DNA from: Pythium myriotylum
Lineage: Eukaryota; Oomycota; Peronosporomycetes; Pythiales; Pythiaceae
Reading direction: 5' to 3'
Length of the DNA: 64,000 nucleotides
NCBI GenBank assembly: GCA_023091665.1
Contig: JALJCQ010000011.1
Location: forward strand, 2,294,001 to 2,358,000
Part shown: positions 45,384 through 55,996 of the stretch, piece after piece
How positions within the stretch are numbered: position 1 is the stretch's first letter
How the letters are laid out: each line of letters opens with the position of its first letter
The notes under the pieces: model-generated
Told to the model about the DNA's origin: nothing
Seen by the model: the letters and a program-made list of their open reading frames with translations, nothing else
Database searches by the model: none
Translations under genes and position numbers: made by a program

Positions 45384-48300
45384 ATGGGCGACGCCGCGCC
45401 GACCAAGCGCGTGCCGCGCCGCGAGGGCGAGAAAGTGTGGTGTCCCGACCCGCGCAACGTCTGGCAGCTGGGCACGGTCGTCGAGGACGACGGCGAGAAG
45501 CTCCACGTGCTGCTGCCCGAAGATGAGAACGAGCAGACGTTCCCGGTCGGCGACGTGCATCCGTACGACCCGACCCACTCGCTCGACCTCACCAACATCT
45601 CGGAGATGGACAACCTCCACCAGGCGCCGCTGCTCGACTTGCTGCGTCGACGGTACCTCGAGGATAAGATCTATGTGCGTGTCGCAGATTTGGGGGATTG
45701 GAAAAGAGCATGCTGACAGTGGGCGATATGGACGGTAGACCTACACAGGCGACATCTTGATCTCCATCAACCCGTACAAGAACATCCCGATGCTCTACAA
45801 CTTTCCCGAGCTCGACTCGATCGGCAAGCTCGAGAACCCGGTCCCGCACGTCTACTCGACGGCGCATGGCGCGTACCACGCGCTCAGCAAGGACGGCAAG
45901 AACCAGTCCATTCTCGTCTCGGGCGAGTCCGGCGCGGGCAAGACGGAAGCCTCCAAGTACATCATGCGGGTGAGTGCTGCTCGACGTCGCTGCCGTGATC
46001 CACCGATGGACCATCTGACGTGATTGGGATCGATTAGTACCTGGCCAACATTAGTGAGATCGGCAAGCGAGGCCCGAAGAAGCCTCCGTCCTCCACGGCC
46101 GGAGAGAGTGGCGGTGGCTCGTCGGTCGAACAGTGCGTGCTCCAGAGTAACCCGATCCTTGAAGCCTTCGGTAACGCCAAGACCATTCGTAACGATAACT
46201 CGAGTCGATTCGGCAAGTTCATCAAGATCTTCTACCACATGGACGGTACGATCTCTGGAGCTACCACGAGCCACTTCTTGCTCGAGAAGAGTCGTATCGT
46301 TGGCTGTGGTGAGGCCGAGCGAAACTACCACATCTTCTACCAGCTCTGTGCTGGCATGCCGGCAGACCAGAAAGCTGCGTTCAAGCTCAAGAACGCCAGC
46401 GATTACTACTACCTCAACCAGGGTAACTGTGTGCAGTGTCCGGAGATCAACGACAAGAAGGATTACAAGGAGCTTGTTGAGGCGATGACGACGATTGGCA
46501 TTGATGCGGACCTCCAAAAGGCGATTTTCACGCTCGTCGCGGTAGTGTTGCATCTTGGTAACATGAACTTCTCGGAAAACGCGAAGCTCGAGGCCGTGAT
46601 TGATCGCCCGGAAGATGTGGCGACGCTTGCAGAGCTGATGCAAGTGACACAGACCGAACTTGAGTTCGCGCTTACCAAGAGAACAATGTCCGCAGGTGCT
46701 CGAGGATCAGTGGCAGAGATTGCGCTTTCGGCGGTCGAGGCTGTAAAGTCGCGTAACGGTCTAGCGAAGGACATCTTCAGCAAGTTGTTCGATTGGCTCG
46801 TCACACAGATTAATGCTTCCACACAACAGATCACAGGTGCTGGTAGTGGTGGTATGTCCAGCTCTGGGATGCCAGCGGCCGCACGTTTCATCGGTATCTT
46901 GGATATCTTCGGTTTTGAGAGTCTTCAGGTCAATTCTTTCGAGCAGCTTTGTATCAACTACACAAACGAGATGCTCCAACAGCAGTTCAACCAGCACGTT
47001 TTCGTCTACGAGCAGGATGTTTACGTTGAAGAAGGCATTGACTTTTCGCGTCTCGCATTCAAAGACAACGGTCCGTGCTTAGATTTGATCGACAAGAAAC
47101 CTCTAGGTATCTTGTGTCTCCTGGATGAACAAGGTATGCTTGGTCGACGTGCGAGCGACGAAAACTTCATCCAGAAGCTCCATCAAACCCATATCCCTCA
47201 AGGCAAAGTCGAAGAAGGCACGACCATCTACTACTCCAAGCCACGTTTTGCGAATGACCAGTTCACGATTAACCATTACGCCGGCGAAGTGACTTACACC
47301 GTCACAGGTTTCTTGGAGAAGAACGATGACTCGCTTCACAACGACTTGCTTTCATTGATGAACAGCTCCCAGCTGGATTTCGTTCGTAAGCTGTACCCAG
47401 TGACGACTGATGCCGGTGCTGCGGCTGGTGGAGCCAATCCACGCAAGCCGATTCGCAAAGCTGGCGGAAACAAGATGACTGGTACAATGACGGTCGGCCG
47501 AAAGTTCCGAGACCAGATGGCTGACTTGATGCAGGAACTTCGCGCCACAGCCCCGTCGTTCGTGCGTTGTGTCAAGCCAAACAACCTACGATTCCCTCAA
47601 GGATGGAACGCATCTTTGATCTTGAACCAGTTGATCTATCTTGGTGTTATGGAGACAGTGCGTATTCGTCGATCGGGTTACCCTGTTCGACGTCTCTTCA
47701 ACGAGTTCTATCAGAGATATCAGATTTTGACGAGGAAGGCAAAGGTTTCCAAGGAGAAGCGGGCTACGCTGACAGATAAGGAGTTCTGCGAGATCATCTT
47801 ATCCACATACCTTGAGCGGGATAACTGGCAGCTTGGTCACAAGAAGGTCTTCATGAGGGACAGCCAACTCCGTATCTTGGACAATGAAGCGCGCAAGATC
47901 ACGCACGAAGCTGCGACCCAAATCCAGAAGCATGCTCGACGAATGATTCAGCGAAAGAAGTACTTAGACATCCGCCAAAAGACGATCAAGATCCAGTCAA
48001 TGCTTCGGATGTACGCAGCAAAGCTTCGATTCCGCCGCATGAAGAAGCGCATCACTCTGCTTAACGCTGTTGCCCGACAGTTTATCCAGCGTCGCAAGTA
48101 CCAGCGACTCCGCAAGGCGGCGATTGTGGTCCAGAAACACGTTCGCGGCAAGATTGCGCGACGCCACGTGTGGTATCTCCGTAATGCTCCACGAGCAGCG
48201 ACTAAGATTAACGCACACGTACGAGGATATCTCGCTCGCAAGAAGTACCAGCGACAGAGGCGCGCGGCTTCGGTGATCGCAAATGCCCTCCGGATGCGTA

Positions 48301-51132
48301 AGCTCCGTCGTGACTTCCTTCGCCAACGGAAGGCGGCATCGATTATTGCCGCCCGATACAAGGGCTATGCTGGCCGCCGCAAGTACCAGCAGATGAAGAA
48401 GTCTGCGATTGTTCTTCATGCTGCTGGGCGCGGTTTCATTGCACGACTGAAGTATGGTAAGAAGGCGCGAGAACGAGCAGTGAAGCGAAACAAGGCTCAG
48501 AAAGAGATCGCTCGTGTTGTGCGCGGATTCCTCGCACGCCAACATTTCAAACGATCTCGCCGACGGATCATTATGATCCAAGCGCGCGTTCGAGCCAACA
48601 AAGTTCGAACTGAATACCTTCGTGGACGAGAGGCGACGATCAACTCACAGGCAATGATCCGCCGTTCACTTGTTCGCCGTCGGTTCTTGCGCGAGAAGAA
48701 AATGGCAACGCGAATCGAAGCCTTTGGTCGCATGGTAATCTACCGCAAGCGTTACCAAGACGAGAGGAAGAAGATCATCTTGATTCAGTCTCTGTGGAGA
48801 ATGCAGATCCAGCGACGAAGAATTGGGAAGCGGCTTGACCGAATTATCTTGCTTCAGTCTCTGTGGCGAGCTCACTACCAGTCCGCGATCTACAAGAAAA
48901 CATTGAACCACATCCGTCGATTGCAAGGATTTGCACGCATGGTGATTGCGCGCACATACTACGTGAAGCTGAAGGCTGCTACAGTCATTGCTCAATCTGC
49001 TGTGCGGAAGTATCTTACTCGGCGTTCGTTCATCAAAGCCAGGCGTGCAGTCGTTCGCTTGCAGGCTCGCGTACGTGGTTATATCCAGCGCAAGAAGTAC
49101 AAGAGGAGCCGGCGATACATTGTCATCGTACAGAGTTTGTTCAGACAACGCAAGGCGAAGTACGGTGCTCAGGTTCGCCGTCGCGCGATCGCACGAATTA
49201 TTGGAGTGGTTCGTTTCCACGTCTCGAGAATCCGTCTTCGAAACCGAACTCGCGAGCTGTTCGAAGCTGCCAATTCGTACAATCTTACCGATGTACTTCA
49301 CATTGCTCAGGAGATGCCTGGCATGCTACGTGCTCGAGATCGAGCGAATGACCAGATGTCTCTGATCCACGTCGCTGCAAAGAATGGAGATCTAAACCTC
49401 GGACGCTTCGTGCTCGAGGAGAATCCTCAAATGGAGGATCTTGTCTACGGCAAGGATTCTGCTGGAAGCACGCCACTTCACTATGCAGCTCGCCTTGCCC
49501 ACGTTGACATGGTGAAGCTGTTAGCGAAAATCGCCAACCGCAACTCGGGTCCAAGTGGCTCTGGTCTGACTGATTATATCGGTCGTGAACGCAGCGCAAG
49601 CAGCACCAGCAGCGCCATCGAGGAGTCGCTCGAGAAACTTCGCACCAGTTCTACGGTCAGCAACTCGACGCCATCCGCTCGTTCGCCTTCAATGAACTCG
49701 CCGACAAAGAACGGTGGAGACAAGGGTTTCAGATCAATGTCAACTGCTTCGTCCTTCTCTACGCCGGCTGGACCGGCCGCGATCCCGGACCCGAGTGTGA
49801 TCAAGCGTCCTCGCCGTACTCTTGTATCATCTACCCCAGCTGCCGGCGTGAGAAGATTGTCGACGGCACTCCCTCCTGTCTTGCCATCAACGGTTCAAGT
49901 CCAAGTGCTGAAGGAAGGTTTCCTCAAGAAAGCAACCGGGAAGCGCATGGCGACCAAGCGATACGTGATGGTGGATGAGTCATGCTTGACCTACTACAAG
50001 GCCCCCAAGGAGCGAATTCCGCTCATGATCATGGAGCTGTGCGATGCGACTATCAAGCGTGTCTCGTACGCAGACCATTGCTTCGAGATTCATTCGCCAC
50101 GCTTGAAGAGCTCGAAAAACTTGGAAGGTCATATTACGTTCGTCGCAGAGACGGAAGAGGAAGTCCACGAATGGATGGCAGCGATTCGAAAGGTTCATGG
50201 CGTGCGCATCTCAACAACGGTGCCAGTCTTCCAGAACATGATCTGTATCGACACTGCCCTTCGCCGAGACTACGTGAACATGAAGAACAAAGCAGGTTTC
50301 ACTCCTCTGCATCTCGCAGTCCAGAACGACGACGACGAAGGCTTTGAAGCAGCAAAGGTTTGCGTCTGGCTCATCGAAAACGGTGCTGACCCGAATGCTG
50401 CGGATATCAACGGTGACACGCCGCTGCACTACGCGGTGATGTTGAACCGTTTTGATCTTGTCGAGACGCTGATGAAGAAGGGGGCTGACCCAACTGTGAA
50501 AAACCAGAAGGAACTCACTCCGCTCGATATTGCTGTCGAGGATGATATGAAGGAGATCCTGGACCCAGCGACTCACGCGAACACGGACCCAACGCGGTTG
50601 CCACTCTTGAAGGCACCTTCGCGTCTTCAGGACAGCACCTACGTGTCGGTGTTTTTGGGAGCTATGGCCATTGCTACCGGACCAGTCATGGAGACCCCCC
50701 ACTTCAACTTGTATGTTCTCGATGTCAAGGGCTCCATCGTTGAGAAGGAGCAGCACACACCGAACTCATTGATTCAAGCCGGAGGCAACTACTGGTGGTT
50801 CGGCAATACTTGGTACCTCCAGACTCCTCTCGAGCACCTCACTGACGGTAAGGTTTCCCACGTTTTCGGTTTCGCGCATTAGCAAGTTCTCACGTTTGTT
50901 CATTTGTCGTCTTGTAGGTTGTGTCGCTGTGATGGAGTTGCGTCACCGAAGCCTCGTGACAGAAGAGAACGAGATCGGGTGCTGGACATTCTTCCGACTG
51001 GACCTGAGCAAGATCTCAAGTGGGTCCGTGACGTTCGAGATGTACGCGCCGCCCGTGGATCCGCTGAGCAAGATCTTGGCGCGCATTCCTGGCGACTCGT
51101 TCCTCCAGGCCGACATCAACGTGTCGTTGTAG
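45384..51132 (+). CDS. Class XXXI myosin: motor, about 19 IQ repeats, ankyrin-PH-ankyrin tail
   Basis: Exons 45384-45674, 45739-45969, 46038-50847 and 50918-51132 (5,547 nt, 1,848 aa). An SH3-like N-terminus is followed by the motor: YTGDILISINPYK, P-loop GESGAGKTEASKYIM, switch I NDNSSRFGKF, switch II ILDIFGFES, and actin-binding region SFVRCVKPN. The neck (about residues 800-1250) is a run of 17-19 IQ-type repeats spaced 23 residues apart (AIVVQKHVRGKIARRHV; VVRLQARVRGYIQRKKY). Then come ankyrin repeats (about 1280-1340; GSTPLHYAARLAHVDMVKLL), a PH domain (about 1463-1560; LKEGFLKKATGKRMATKRYV, ending W in EEEVHEWMAAIRKV), more ankyrin (about 1590-1690), and a C-terminal beta-rich domain of unknown type. 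This order is the one reported for oomycete class XXXI myosins. ATPase residues are intact. Confidence 0.95.
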
Positions 51133-51293
51133 AGTGTATGGGGCAGTCACTAGAACATTGTCGTCCGCGACTGGGAAGGAAAAATGAACGCGTAGATAAG
51201 AGACCTTCGCCACCGCTCGCACAAAACAAATGTCATCTACAAACAAAAAGTCGTCTACATTTATCACAACGCACTCAAGTTACTGGCCCTCTC

Positions 51294-51833
51294 TTACAAG
51301 ACCCTGTAGACGCCGTCGTCCTGTTCATCGTCCTCGTCCTCATAGATCTCGCCGCTCGGGAGGTTACCCGCGACGAGCGCGCTCGGGTTGACGGTGTGCG
51401 GCTTCTTCTTGGCGCCGCGCGTTTCGTTCTCGTCCTTGGCTTCCTCCTCGTCGCCGACGAGCACGCCCTCTTCATCGACTCCTTGGCGGCTCGCGTCGCT
51501 CGTGGCGTTGGCCGGCTTGGGCGTCGTGGGCGCGGGCGTGGCGTCCTTGTCCGAGCCGCAAAAGCCCGGTTCGGGCGCCGGGCAGTCGACTTTCTTGCGC
51601 GGCTTGTCCGGGATGCCTTCGTCCTCGTAGCACGCGATCTTGCCGTCCGAGCACTGCGCAAAGACGCTGCCGGGGCGCATGCGGCGGCCCTTGAGGTAGC
51701 AGAAGCCGAAGTTCCCATTGAGCTTGATGGCGACGCCGCCGGCCTCGAGACAGGGCTTCTTGGCGCCCGGCGCGACGGTCTGCGCGCTGGCGCTCGCGAG
51801 CAGCGCCGTGAGCAGCACCGCGACGAGCTTCAT
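51294..51833 (-). CDS. Small secreted cysteine-rich protein, unknown function
   Basis: Intronless, 179 aa. A clear signal peptide (MKLVAVLLTALLASASAQ) is followed by six Cys at residues 28, 45, 61, 68, 84 and 92, enough for three disulfides, within a compact domain. A Thr/Pro-rich linker (TPAPTTPKPANATS) with a possible N-glycosylation site follows, then an acidic C-terminal half ending in an Asp/Glu-rich stretch (EDEDDEQDDG). There is no RXLR or LxLFLAK-type translocation motif after the signal peptide, no GPI signal and no transmembrane helix. It may be an apoplastic or cell-wall protein; function is not assigned. Coding is supported by signal peptide, composition and an ATG directly after a short leader. 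Confidence 0.75.
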   Translation of the reverse strand: MKLVAVLLTALLASASAQTVAPGAKKPCLEAGGVAIKLNGNFGFCYLKGRRMRPGSVFAQCSDGKIACYEDEGIPDKPRKKVDCPAPEPGFCGSDKDATPAPTTPKPANATSDASRQGVDEEGVLVGDEEEAKDENETRGAKKKPHTVNPSALVAGNLPSGEIYEDEDDEQDDGVYRVL

Positions 51834-52933
51834 GGCAGCGAGTCCCAGCGAGAAGAATCGCGAGTGAGGAATGCCCCGCGTGCGGGAAGGCGATTAATAG
51901 AGGCGAGCGAGGCGCGGCTGGCAGGTAAATGGGCGCGCCATTCCAGCGTAGCTCTTGGCGAGAGCGAGCCGGGCCGACGGCCAGCTGGTCGTCGCGAACT
52001 GGCACCGTAAAGGAGCGAGTTCGAATAGTGCCCCATGGGGGAAGTCAGAAGAGTAGAAGAGAGATGGCTACAGGAGGTCGAGGGGTGAGAGCCACATGAC
52101 AGCCTCCAGAGGTTTCTCGTTGGTATTTTGTTGGGGGAGAAAAGGACAGAGAGCCACGTTGTCGGTGTTGTTGGCAGTGCCCTCTCTCTGTGGATCGGCT
52201 ACAAGTCTTGTCAGTTGGACGCGGGCTTCGGTGGTGCCAATGAGGACAAGCTTTTGGCTCCCAGGTACGTGCGAGACGCTTCTGAAGGAGATGTGGTAGA
52301 TTGTGGTGACTAGAACGAAGCACTCGTTGGGGTCTGTCCGTATGGATAAAGTCCAGTCGGAAGCTTGGTAGCGGCGTGGGGTACAATACCTCGCTTCGGG
52401 CAACGGCCTGGAAGTACGTGGTCGTGGTGCATGTGTGAGCTCAATTGACTCATTTGCATGGTACTAGTATCACTTCATCGAGTTTCATGTCCTCGATCGC
52501 ATGTGTGTGTGTGTGTGTTTTAATTGAGCACCAAGCATGGTCAGGTCGCTAGTCTTTTGTGTGGTGCTGCGGTGACTCGAGTTCTCGGAGGACTGATTTC
52601 AGCACCACTCCTCAGGGTAATTTCATAGACGATGAGGAAGACGAGCAAATTTGCGGTATCGAAGCCCTATTCTTTCGGGAATACGCTCACTGTAAAGCCT
52701 GTACGACCAGCACGGTGGCCATGCTGACTGCAGCACCTCTCCACGAGTTTATCGGGGGAAGGAGTTGATGATCGAACATAAAACACTTCTGATACGACGG
52801 CGTTTGAGTGGTTTTAGCTCAACGCTTTACTGGTCCACCGAAGCCATCACGGCTTGGTAGTGACCACAGGTTCGAGGGGCAATAAGCTGGATACATTGAG
52901 TGTAAGAAAAAAAGAGGTGTCTACAGGTTTCTT
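51834..52933. other. 1.1-kb intergenic region with a GT microsatellite
   Basis: No convincing gene. It holds the upstream region of the Cys-rich gene (including ACCGTAA near 52005) and the 3' flank of IMP4, with a (TG)8-type tract at 52502-52518. Short open frames here start at non-ATG codons or lack any recognisable feature. Confidence 0.4.
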
Positions 52934-54099
52934 CTATAGGAGGCGGCGCTTCTTGGTTGAGTTCATGTACGGCCGCAGGACCCACTCATTCTCGGCCTCC
53001 TTCTGGTCGCACGTGCCCAACTTGATCTGGTAGAGTTGGAGCTCGAAGCGCGGGCCGCACTCTTGGAGCTCCACCTCGCGCCCAGTCTTTTTGAACACAT
53101 GGTGGCGGAACGAGATGAAGTCGTTGTCGTTCGAGAACGTGATCACGCGTTTTGAGTCGGCCTTGGGGACTGGGAAAAGGTGCTTGAGGATGTTGGACAC
53201 GCGCTTACCCTGTGGGGGTTGAGAAGAACACGCGTGAGAAAAATGGGCGTTGAAGTGTAGAGGTGAGCCTGGGGGATGTTGCACTCACCAGCGCAGTCTC
53301 AAAGTTGTTCAAGATCATGTGCGGATATGCCTCTGAGACCTTGGCACGGTCTTCGATGTCGTGTCGCAGCACGGCGTTGTTGAGCGAGAAGTAGGCGGTC
53401 GGGCCGTATGGCAGGTGGCACACCACGAGACCATCTACCAAGAATCGACACCGTGTGAGTCCCGAGCTCCAAACCAGCGCGATCGTCCGCCCATGAAAGT
53501 GCCTTACCTGGTTCACCACGCGTCTCTGTGACGATGACAAGATCCGTGAAGTCGTTGGAGCGCGCACTGTCGACAAGCTAAAGAAACACACAAATCTATG
53601 GTCAGTTCTCCTTCAATTGATCCACGTTTCTCCCTCACAAAAACGCCGTCCACGTACGTTGCCGATCGTGTGCGCGCCGCGGTTCAGTCGGATCGCGTTC
53701 GGGAAGATCAGCCGCACTTCCTGCGCAAACTGCTTGAGCCGCGAGCTCGGTTCGCGCGAGGTCGTGACGGCGATCTTGGGGTCGAACATGCCGGCGTTCT
53801 TGTACTCGTCGTCGATCACGTTGATGGGCTTCTCGTGGACCTCGTCGTCGTACTCCATCTCGCGGCGCAGACTGCTCTCCTGGCTGCGCAGCTCGGTCGG
53901 GATGGCCTTGCCACCTAGCTCATTCCCACAAGCGCCGCCTCGATCAGTAGCTGCTCGGCAGCTCCAAGTATACACTATACGCACTGCGAATGGCCTCCTT
54001 GAGCTGCTGCTTGTGCTCATAGAGCGAGCGCTCCTTGCCTTCGAGGCCCTTGCGGTAGAGATACTCGCGGCGCAGACGCACGTTGCGGCGCACCGACAT
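52934..54099 (-). CDS. IMP4: U3 small nucleolar ribonucleoprotein IMP4 (Brix domain)
   Basis: Component of the SSU processome needed for early 18S rRNA processing in the nucleolus. About 290 aa in five exons. The start at 54097-54099 gives MSVRRNVRLRREYLYRKGLE, the conserved IMP4 N-terminus; an upstream in-frame ATG at 54249 would add residues not found in the family. Brix/sigma70-like features follow: AVTTSREPSSRLKQFAQE, IFPNAIRLNRGAHTI, GLVVCHLPYGPTAYFSLNN, YPHMILNNFETALGKRV, HLFPVPKADSKRVITFSN, DFISFRHHVFKK, and the tail VELQECGPRFELQLYQIKLG ending with a basic KKRRLL. Confidence 0.94.
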
Positions 54100-54330
54100 G
54101 GTTGCCTCGAGCTGATCGCCGTGACTCTGCTTTGGACTCGCATGCACCAACCACCGCACGGCGGGGTACTCTATCTCCGTGTGGTCCACACATGGGTACC
54201 CTTTTAGGTTCTCGACATGTAACCACCGTTTCCCGTACTTTCGATGCATCGTTACCGTATTAACCGTAAATGCACAAGCTTCTGTAACGTTACGGTATGA
54301 CTGTCCGTTGTCGGGGTGAAAATAATGGCC
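54100..54330 (-). promoter_or_regulatory. IMP4 upstream region with paired TACCGTA motifs
   Basis: TACCGTA at 54253-54259 and its complement TACGGTA at 54291-54297 lie 31 bp apart, with AACCGTAA between them at 54262-54269. Together they form an imperfect inverted arrangement about 155-200 bp upstream of the IMP4 start codon and just past the stop of the next gene. Confidence 0.5.
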
Positions 54331-55996
54331 TCATGCCGAGAGGCACGGGATCGTGGGCAGCGGCGCGCGCACGTTGCGGCGCCCGCCGCAGGGCAGCTGC
54401 CCGGCCGCGAGCATGTACTTGCGCGCGGGCTGCCGCTCGGGCGACGACGCGATCGACGAGATCGAGCCGCGTCGCGGCCGCTTCTTCTTCTTGGCGGCGC
54501 GCGCCGCCACGGGCTCGGCGGGCCACACGGCGTGCGCGCGCGGCTTGCGCTGCCGGATCGCGACGGGCGCCGACGCCACGGGCACGGGCAAGGGCACCGG
54601 CGATGGCTGAGTCGGAGGCGGCGCCGCGACGACGGCCGACGGCGCCGGGATCGAGACGTACGCGTAGAGCGGACACGTCGCCTTGACGTGGCCGGACTGG
54701 CCGCAGTACCAGCAGTCGCCGCTCGCGCGCGAGCCCACGGACACGGTGGAGCCGTCGGCGCGCACGACCGCGAGCGAGCACTCGCGCGGGCTGTGCGTCG
54801 CGGCGCTGCACACGTAGCACGTCGCGGAAGAGTTCCAGGCCGTCTCGTCGCGCGCGCAGATCTCCTGGAGGCGGTGGCCGCCGATGGACATCTCGTAGGC
54901 GCGGCGGAACTCGCGGAGGAGCAGCTCCTGCGCGTGGCGGCTGAAGACGACACGTCCGACGTCGTGCGAGAGCTCGAAGGGGTCTTCAATGCTCAGGCGC
55001 CAGGGCACTGCGCGAGTCCACGTCGTGGCCTTGGCGATGGGCTGGCCCACGCGCACGCTTACGACGTCGTTCTCAAAGTCGAACTCGCTCGCGTAGAAGC
55101 GGAAGAAGGCGCTGAGCAGCGCGCCGACGGAAGCATGCTCGGCCGAGCCAAAGGTCGAGCCGCGCGCCGACACCGACAGCGAGTCGAGGCGATGGAGCAC
55201 AGTAGCGAGAGATCGCTCTGTCTGGATAGAGTGGAACACGGACCCAACGGGCGGCAGCAGCGACTGAGCGCGAGCGGACTGCAAGAAGAAGATCAACAAT
55301 AACATGAAGCCTAACGCACCGCGAGTCAGCACACACATCGCACAGCATCGATTCGCAAGTGGTCGGCGTCCACGTACCATACGAGCTCAGCGTGCCGTTC
55401 ACCGAGTCGTTGATGCCGCGCTGCTTGGCCCAGTGCTTGACAGCAAACGCTAGCGGCCTCACGCGCGGGTCCGAGCATCCATAGTGCTTGAGCAGCGCCG
55501 TGTTCAGCAGCACGTGGACGCTGCCGATGCACACGTCGCATGCGACCTGGTTGCGCGGGTCCCAGAGCTTGACCACGGGCACGCGCGCGTGCTGGACAAA
55601 CTCCTGGAGCTCAAACTCGCCCGCGAGCCGGTCGCACACGGTCGTGAGGATCTTGACGCGCTCGGCCGCGGTCAAAAGGGTGTGGTATTCCATGTCGACG
55701 TCGCCAAAGAAGAGCCCGAGGTCCAGGTCGCTGCCGCCAAAGCCCAGTCCGCTGCAGCCAATCGCCACGCGTCAGTGCACCCATCAACTTTCATCGTCTC
55801 CATGGACGCGTTCCACGTACCTCTCGGACGAGCCAAAGGGCAGCACGCGGCAGGCGGGCCACTCCTTGGCGAGAATCGCTTGCACGCGCTGGCGCACGCG
55901 CGTCTTGGCTTGCGCTTCGGCCGCGATCGGCTCGAGCATCTCGAGCAGCGCGATGCTGTCGATGGTGAGTTTGCGCGTACTGTTGGTCGCGCCCAT
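54331..55996 (-). CDS. Non-canonical poly(A)/terminal uridylyl transferase with CCHC-type zinc knuckles
   Basis: Adds nucleotides to RNA 3' ends. Exons 55821-55996, 55378-55751 and 54331-55310 (1,530 nt, 509 aa). The nucleotidyltransferase signature FGSSESGLGFGGSDLDLGLF is assembled across the first intron and supplies two catalytic Asp; the third is in NQVACDVCIG. VKHWAKQRGI and LSSYGFMLLLIFFLQ follow, leading into the PAP-associated region (IEDPFELSHDVGRVV). This order is Cid1/TUTase-like. The C-terminus has two knuckles: CYVCSAATHSPREC (about 348) and CWYCGQSGHVKATC (about 383), then a Pro/Ala-rich basic tail (KKKKRPRRGS). Whether it adds U or A cannot be read from the sequence. MGATNSTRK could be N-myristoylated. 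Confidence 0.88.

Noticed and set aside
51294..51833. RXLR or Crinkler effector identity for the secreted protein
   Set aside because: No RXLR, dEER or LFLAK motif follows the signal peptide; only a general secreted Cys-rich call is justified.
50904..52010. 368-codon plus-strand frame over the myosin end and the Cys-rich gene
   Set aside because: No ATG at a sensible position, Arg/Ala-rich composition, and it overlaps the last myosin exon in another frame and the secreted protein antisense.
52559..52768. Short frame in the 1.1-kb gap after the Cys-rich gene
   Set aside because: Begins at GTG, 69 codons, no motif; insufficient evidence for a gene.
54316..55302. 328-codon frame antisense to the terminal transferase
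   Set aside because: Shadow of a GC-rich coding exon; product is Arg/Gly/His-rich without domains.
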